Source of the DNA: Diplocloster hominis | Lineage (GTDB): Bacteria; Bacillota; Clostridia; Lachnospirales; Lachnospiraceae | Assembly: GCF_032380655.1 (NCBI RefSeq) | Contig: NZ_JAWDIY010000007.1 | Location: 124,001-188,000, forward strand | Length of the DNA: 64,000 bases | Reading direction: 5' to 3' | Part shown: piece by piece, positions 60,778 to 64,000 of the stretch | How the letters are laid out: each line of letters begins with the position of its first letter | How positions within the stretch are numbered: the first letter of the stretch is position 1 | Notes under the pieces: generated by a model | Seen by the model: the letters and a program-made list of their open reading frames with translations, nothing else | What the model was told of the DNA's origin: nothing | Databases searched by the model: none | Program-made: the position numbers and the translations under genes

Positions 60778-61995
60778 CTATGAACACTCCTGGCTCATGA
60801 TTGCATGAGTAATTAATTCAACCGCTTTGTCCACTCCGCCCTCTGCCTGTATTTTTTTTGATATTTCCTCCGCCTTTTTCCTCTTTTCATCATAAACCTG
60901 CTGCATTTCATTTATTGCCCCGATAATACGTTCTTCACTTAAATCCTTTGATCGTATCGGTTTTACAGAAACATCAAGTTCACTCAGCCGCATAGCAAAT
61001 CCCATTTGGTCGAGTACATGCGGCACCGGTATCGATGGGATTCCATAGATCAGGGATGCTGATGCCGTTCCAAAACCACAATGATGGATAACACAATAGC
61101 CTTGCTTAAACAGCCAACTGTGCGGAACCGACCCGCATGCTATCATAGTATCCGGCAATTTGTAATTTTGTAACGATTTCTGGAATCCCTGGATAACAGC
61201 TCTTTTTCCACACGCTCTGAACGCGCGGATAAACATCCCGAGTTTTTCTCTTTCTTCTTTATCTTCAAAAGCCATTGCCCCGAGCGCAAGAATTATGGGC
61301 TTGTCTCCGTTTGCCAGGAAATCAGCCATTTTTCTTTCAGGTATATAATTTTTTTCATCCTCATACCAGTATCCAGTTAATATGTGGTGGCTTTCCCAAT
61401 AGGGGTTTCTCTCTGTTACATACTTACTGATCGGTATCATATTTAATTTTTTAGACATTATTTCGTCTGATGATTTCACTTTAGGCAGTCCATAAACTTT
61501 TCTGATTTTGTTATATGGTTTTGCCATCTGTACACTTATCAGATTACCAACTAATTTGCCTGCCCACTTCTGTTTTTTCAGTTTCTCAGCAATCATTTCG
61601 GTCTGTAGGGTTACATTTACTGTAGGTATGCCGAGCGCTTCTGCTTCCGTCGCGCCCATTTGACTGTGTGAAACGATAATTAAATCGTTTCCTTTACATG
61701 CTTCATATATTTCATTTGTTGAATTTCGTATTATTTTAAAAACAAAATTCATTGTCTTCAACATGCTAACTATAGGATTCGAATTTTTACCCCGTATAAT
61801 AGCTGCCGTCTTTTCTATATTTATATCAGGCCCGATTGGCTTAAAAGTAATTCCTCCGTGTTCTATTAACTCCTTCCAACATGGATGTGAACCAATTAGC
61901 GTTTCATACCCATATTTATTTAAAGCCCTGGCCAAGTAGATATATGGTTGTACATCTCCTCTTGTTCCCATAGTAAACATGGCTATTTTTTTCAT
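60778..61995 (-). CDS. GT1-type glycosyltransferase (UDP-glucosyl/sterol-glucosyltransferase-like)
   Basis: A 405-aa glycosyltransferase. TMGTRGDVQPYIYLARAL is the N-terminal acceptor-domain signature of GT28/GT1 sterol-type enzymes. IHHCGFGTASASLIYGIPSIPVPHVLDQ is the C-terminal nucleotide-sugar (PSPG-like) motif with conserved His. Likely glycosylates a small lipophilic or antibiotic-like acceptor. AT-rich compared with neighbours and placed within a normally contiguous housekeeping block, so likely acquired. ATG 61995 chosen over upstream extension. Confidence 0.85.
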   Translation of the reverse strand: MKKIAMFTMGTRGDVQPYIYLARALNKYGYETLIGSHPCWKELIEHGGITFKPIGPDINIEKTAAIIRGKNSNPIVSMLKTMNFVFKIIRNSTNEIYEACKGNDLIIVSHSQMGATEAEALGIPTVNVTLQTEMIAEKLKKQKWAGKLVGNLISVQMAKPYNKIRKVYGLPKVKSSDEIMSKKLNMIPISKYVTERNPYWESHHILTGYWYEDEKNYIPERKMADFLANGDKPIILALGAMAFEDKEEREKLGMFIRAFRACGKRAVIQGFQKSLQNYKLPDTMIACGSVPHSWLFKQGYCVIHHCGFGTASASLIYGIPSIPVPHVLDQMGFAMRLSELDVSVKPIRSKDLSEERIIGAINEMQQVYDEKRKKAEEISKKIQAEGGVDKAVELITHAIMSQECS

Positions 61996-62167
61996 AGTAT
62001 TCCCCCGCAAACTAAAATTGTTTTTAAAATTATACCATACTCTTATCGAAGGAGTTATTCTTTTATTTGTTCAAAGTTCTGCTGGATCTTAGGCTGCGAT
62101 CCTTCGGCCTCAGACTATCAGGTGCTGAAATATCTGTTCCAGGCTACCAGAAGGCACCCATTACCCC

Positions 62168-62202
62168 AAAAAAGGGCTGTCCACACTTTCGTGTGACAGC
62201 CC
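62168..62202 (-). terminator. Intrinsic terminator of hup
   Basis: GGGCTGTC (62174-62181) pairs with GACAGCCC (62195-62202), with an inner ACAC/GTGT stem. The minus-strand transcript ends in six U. Confidence 0.9.
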
Positions 62203-62232
62203 TGATCAGTTCAAATCCTGAGGTAAACAGAA

Positions 62233-62508
62233 TTATGCGTTTACAGCATCTTTTAAAGCTTTACCAGCTTTGAATTTCGGCATTTTGGAAGCCGGGATGG
62301 TCATGGCCTCGCCACTGCGGGGATTACGTCCTTCTCTGGCTGCTCTTTCAGCAACTTCGAAAGTTCCGAAGCCTACTAACTGAACTTTTCCGCCTTTTAC
62401 TAATTCTTCAGATACAACATCGATAAACGCTTTCACAGCTTTTTCTGCATCTTTTTTGGATAATCCTGTTTTGTCGGCCATAGCCGCTACTAAATCTTGT
62501 CTGCTCAT
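62233..62508 (-). CDS. hup: HU-family nucleoid protein
   Basis: A 91-aa histone-like protein (MSRQDLVAAMADKTGLSKKDAEKAVKAFIDV... GFGTFEVAERAAREGRNPRSGE... IPASKMPKFKAGKALKDAVN). All HU hallmarks including the DNA-bending loop (RNPRSGE) are present. Downstream of mazG as in other Firmicutes. Confidence 0.97.
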   Translation of the reverse strand: MSRQDLVAAMADKTGLSKKDAEKAVKAFIDVVSEELVKGGKVQLVGFGTFEVAERAAREGRNPRSGEAMTIPASKMPKFKAGKALKDAVNA

Positions 62509-62599
62509 GGATGAACTCCTCCTCTGATTTCTTACTGCAATAGTAGTATTAAAGCTATAAACACTTCAAAATTAGTTATAACTGTTTCCGCCCTATTTG

Positions 62600-63031
62600 T
62601 CAAGGAAATTCGTGATGTTTTGCCGCTTTTGCGGCCTTTTCTGCTTTCTTGATCTCTTCCCAGTTTAAAAGGACCTCTGCGGATGTGTCGGCATGTCCAT
62701 TGCCAAATACATGCGGATGCCTTCGTACCATTTTCCGGGATATCCCGTTGATGACATCATCGATGGTAAACCGGCCTTCTTCTTCTGCAATCTGGCTGTG
62801 CATCAGGACCTGTAACAGTACATCCCCCAGTTCCTCACACAGGTTCTCATCATCCTTATTGTCTATGGCCTGCAGCACTTCTTCACATTCTTCCGTCAGA
62901 CATGGCTTCAGGCTCTCGTGAGTCTGCTCCCGGTCCCAGGGACAGCCGTTCCCGGATCGCAGATGCCGGATGATATCCACCAGTTCCGCAAATGAGTAAT
63001 TTTTCTCCATAGCTTCCATCATACCTCTCAT
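62600..63031 (-). CDS. mazG: Nucleoside triphosphate pyrophosphohydrolase MazG
   Basis: A 143-aa MazG. HLRSGNGCPWDREQTHESL, CEELGDVLLQVLMHSQIAEEEG and HPHVFG are family motifs with the acidic metal site. Hydrolyses aberrant NTPs. Start is uncertain (63031, or 63010 at MEKNYSF). Followed by hup and preceded by the phosphohexomutase. Confidence 0.93.
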   Translation of the reverse strand: MRGMMEAMEKNYSFAELVDIIRHLRSGNGCPWDREQTHESLKPCLTEECEEVLQAIDNKDDENLCEELGDVLLQVLMHSQIAEEEGRFTIDDVINGISRKMVRRHPHVFGNGHADTSAEVLLNWEEIKKAEKAAKAAKHHEFP

Positions 63032-63084
63032 AGGATAACCGCTTCCGTGCGAATGTTATGATTCACGGCCCCGCTGCCTCGGTT

Positions 63085-64000
63085 CTACAGCATGCATTCT
63101 ACCATGGCCAGCACTTCTTTGCCAAGAGCTTCCGACTTCTGATCGGCGTCTTGCATGGAGCTTCCTTTGATCCCATAGTAGAATTTGACCTTAGGTTCCG
63201 TACCGGACGGGCGGACACATACCCACGCATCGCCCTCCAAATCGTAGTATAGGACGTTCGATGCGGGCAGGCCTGTGCCGGTAACCTCCCCGGTTTTCAT
63301 ATTCCTGACCGTGTCCAGCTTATAGTCTCTGGCGGATAATACCTGATAACCGCCGATGGCGGACGGAATCTCCTTGCGCAGATTTTCCATGATCTCCTGG
63401 ATCTTCGCCAGCCCTTCGATCCCTTTGAGGGTAATGGACTTGACGTCGTCTTTGTAGTAGCCGTATTTCTCATACATATCGATCATGGCATCCCACAGGG
63501 TCTTACCCTGCGTCTTATAGTAGGCGGCCGCTTCGCACAAGGCCATGGTGGCGACGATGGCGTCCTTATCCCTTGCATGGGTGCCGATCAGGCAGCCGTA
63601 GCTTTCCTCGAAGCCAAAGAGATAGGTTCCTTTGCCGCTGTTCTCAAATCCCAGGATCTGCTGGCCGATGAATTTGAATCCGGTCAGCACCTCAATCAAG
63701 CGGATGTTGTAATATTTAGCGATCGCGTCTGCCATATTGCTGGTAACGATCGTCTTGATCAGGGCGCCGTCCGCGGGAAGGCCTCCGTTTTTCTCCCTGC
63801 GCTGTCCGATCTCGTATTCTGCCAGCAGGCAGCCGGACATATTTCCGGTAAGGGTGATGTATTCCCCTGTTTTGGTGTCTTTTACATAGACGCCCAGCCG
63901 GTCGGCATCCGGGTCGGTGGCCAGGACCAGATCCGCGTCCAGCTTCGCCGCCAGATCCAGCGCCAGCTTAAATGCCGCTTTATCTTCCGGATTCGGGTAG
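63085..64000 (-). CDS. Phosphoglucomutase/phosphomannomutase (partial, runs off the right edge)
   Basis: The C-terminal ~304 residues of an alpha-D-phosphohexomutase. Metal-binding loop DPDADR is in the part encoded at 63841-63999, sugar-binding GFEESYG follows, and the phosphate-binding loop RPSGTEPKVKFYYG is near the end. The N-terminal catalytic serine domain lies beyond the window. The reading frame continues upstream of the ATG at 63840 to the edge, so that ATG is internal. Confidence 0.95.
   Translation of the reverse strand, partial: YPNPEDKAAFKLALDLAAKLDADLVLATDPDADRLGVYVKDTKTGEYITLTGNMSGCLLAEYEIGQRREKNGGLPADGALIKTIVTSNMADAIAKYYNIRLIEVLTGFKFIGQQILGFENSGKGTYLFGFEESYGCLIGTHARDKDAIVATMALCEAAAYYKTQGKTLWDAMIDMYEKYGYYKDDVKSITLKGIEGLAKIQEIMENLRKEIPSAIGGYQVLSARDYKLDTVRNMKTGEVTGTGLPASNVLYYDLEGDAWVCVRPSGTEPKVKFYYGIKGSSMQDADQKSEALGKEVLAMVECML

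Overview
The window looks like a chromosome segment of an anaerobic, spore-forming member of the Clostridia, most likely Lachnospiraceae. Supporting signs are the yabP-yabQ-divIC-spoIIE-tilS-hpt-ftsH sporulation/division block, a SleC-like cortex protein, a lysine riboswitch ahead of dapA-dapB, clostridial radical-SAM and VanW proteins, and a Tn1549-like conjugative element. The genus cannot be fixed from the sequence alone.

Layout. Positions 1-14380 are the right part of an integrative and conjugative element (ICE). It carries a DUF4366 surface protein, topoisomerase III, a Cys-rich protein, a giant ArdA/ArdC antirestriction mosaic, a TTRAP protein, a MobC-relaxase pair, an XRE regulator, an AT-rich cargo module (KTR protein plus a Cfr/RlmN-type 23S rRNA methyltransferase behind a leader-peptide attenuator), a sigma-like/HTH pair, TnpW and a large serine recombinase. 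The ICE appears to interrupt an AraC-family gene whose 3' end survives at 14384-14593. Two inverted copies of an oriT-like sequence lie 5.4 kb apart inside it.

14607-19322 is a minus-strand carbohydrate operon (mannose-6-P-isomerase-like, beta-propeller hydrolase-like, DUF4432 epimerase-like) plus an unknown protein. 19452-22806 holds dapA-dapB under an L-box riboswitch, a corrinoid adenosyltransferase and an SSB-like protein. typA (23438) is the first long host plus-strand gene. 25402-37746 is mostly minus strand: PAP2 phosphatase, SGNH lipoprotein, SleC-like protein, TrmL, aminotransferase with Lrp regulator, HypE-like protein, VanW protein, DEDDh exonuclease, endonuclease III and a B12/radical-SAM protein. 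Two 102-nt copies of a structured repeat precede the HypE-like and Lrp genes.

37856-38788 is the strangest non-coding part: two roughly 280-nt, near-perfect long hairpins in opposite orientation, whose cores share identical internal loops and show compensated base-pair changes. Between them lies a 50-nt perfect copy of part of the HypE-like gene. A four-tRNA cluster (Tyr, Phe, Gly, Gly) and a HigBA-type toxin-antitoxin pair follow.

40301-45672 is a two-gene signalling operon: a PTS EIIC-EAL fusion and a large hybrid histidine kinase with an N-terminal SnoaL-like domain. A YeiH-type exporter with a divergent LysR regulator, a GH13 amylase and two AT-rich paralogous membrane proteins follow. 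51897-64000 is the conserved mazG-hup-rqcP-yabP-yabQ-divIC-spoIIE-tilS-hpt-ftsH block. It is interrupted between hup and rqcP by a glycosyltransferase, a monooxygenase-like gene and a manA remnant, and flanked by a phosphohexomutase that runs off the right edge.

The most promising unexplained signals are the paired long hairpins (37856-38788), the EIIC-EAL/hybrid-kinase operon, the inverted oriT pair, the attenuated Cfr-like module and the covarying leader repeats at 31657 and 32812. All functions are inferred from sequence reading only; no database search was run.
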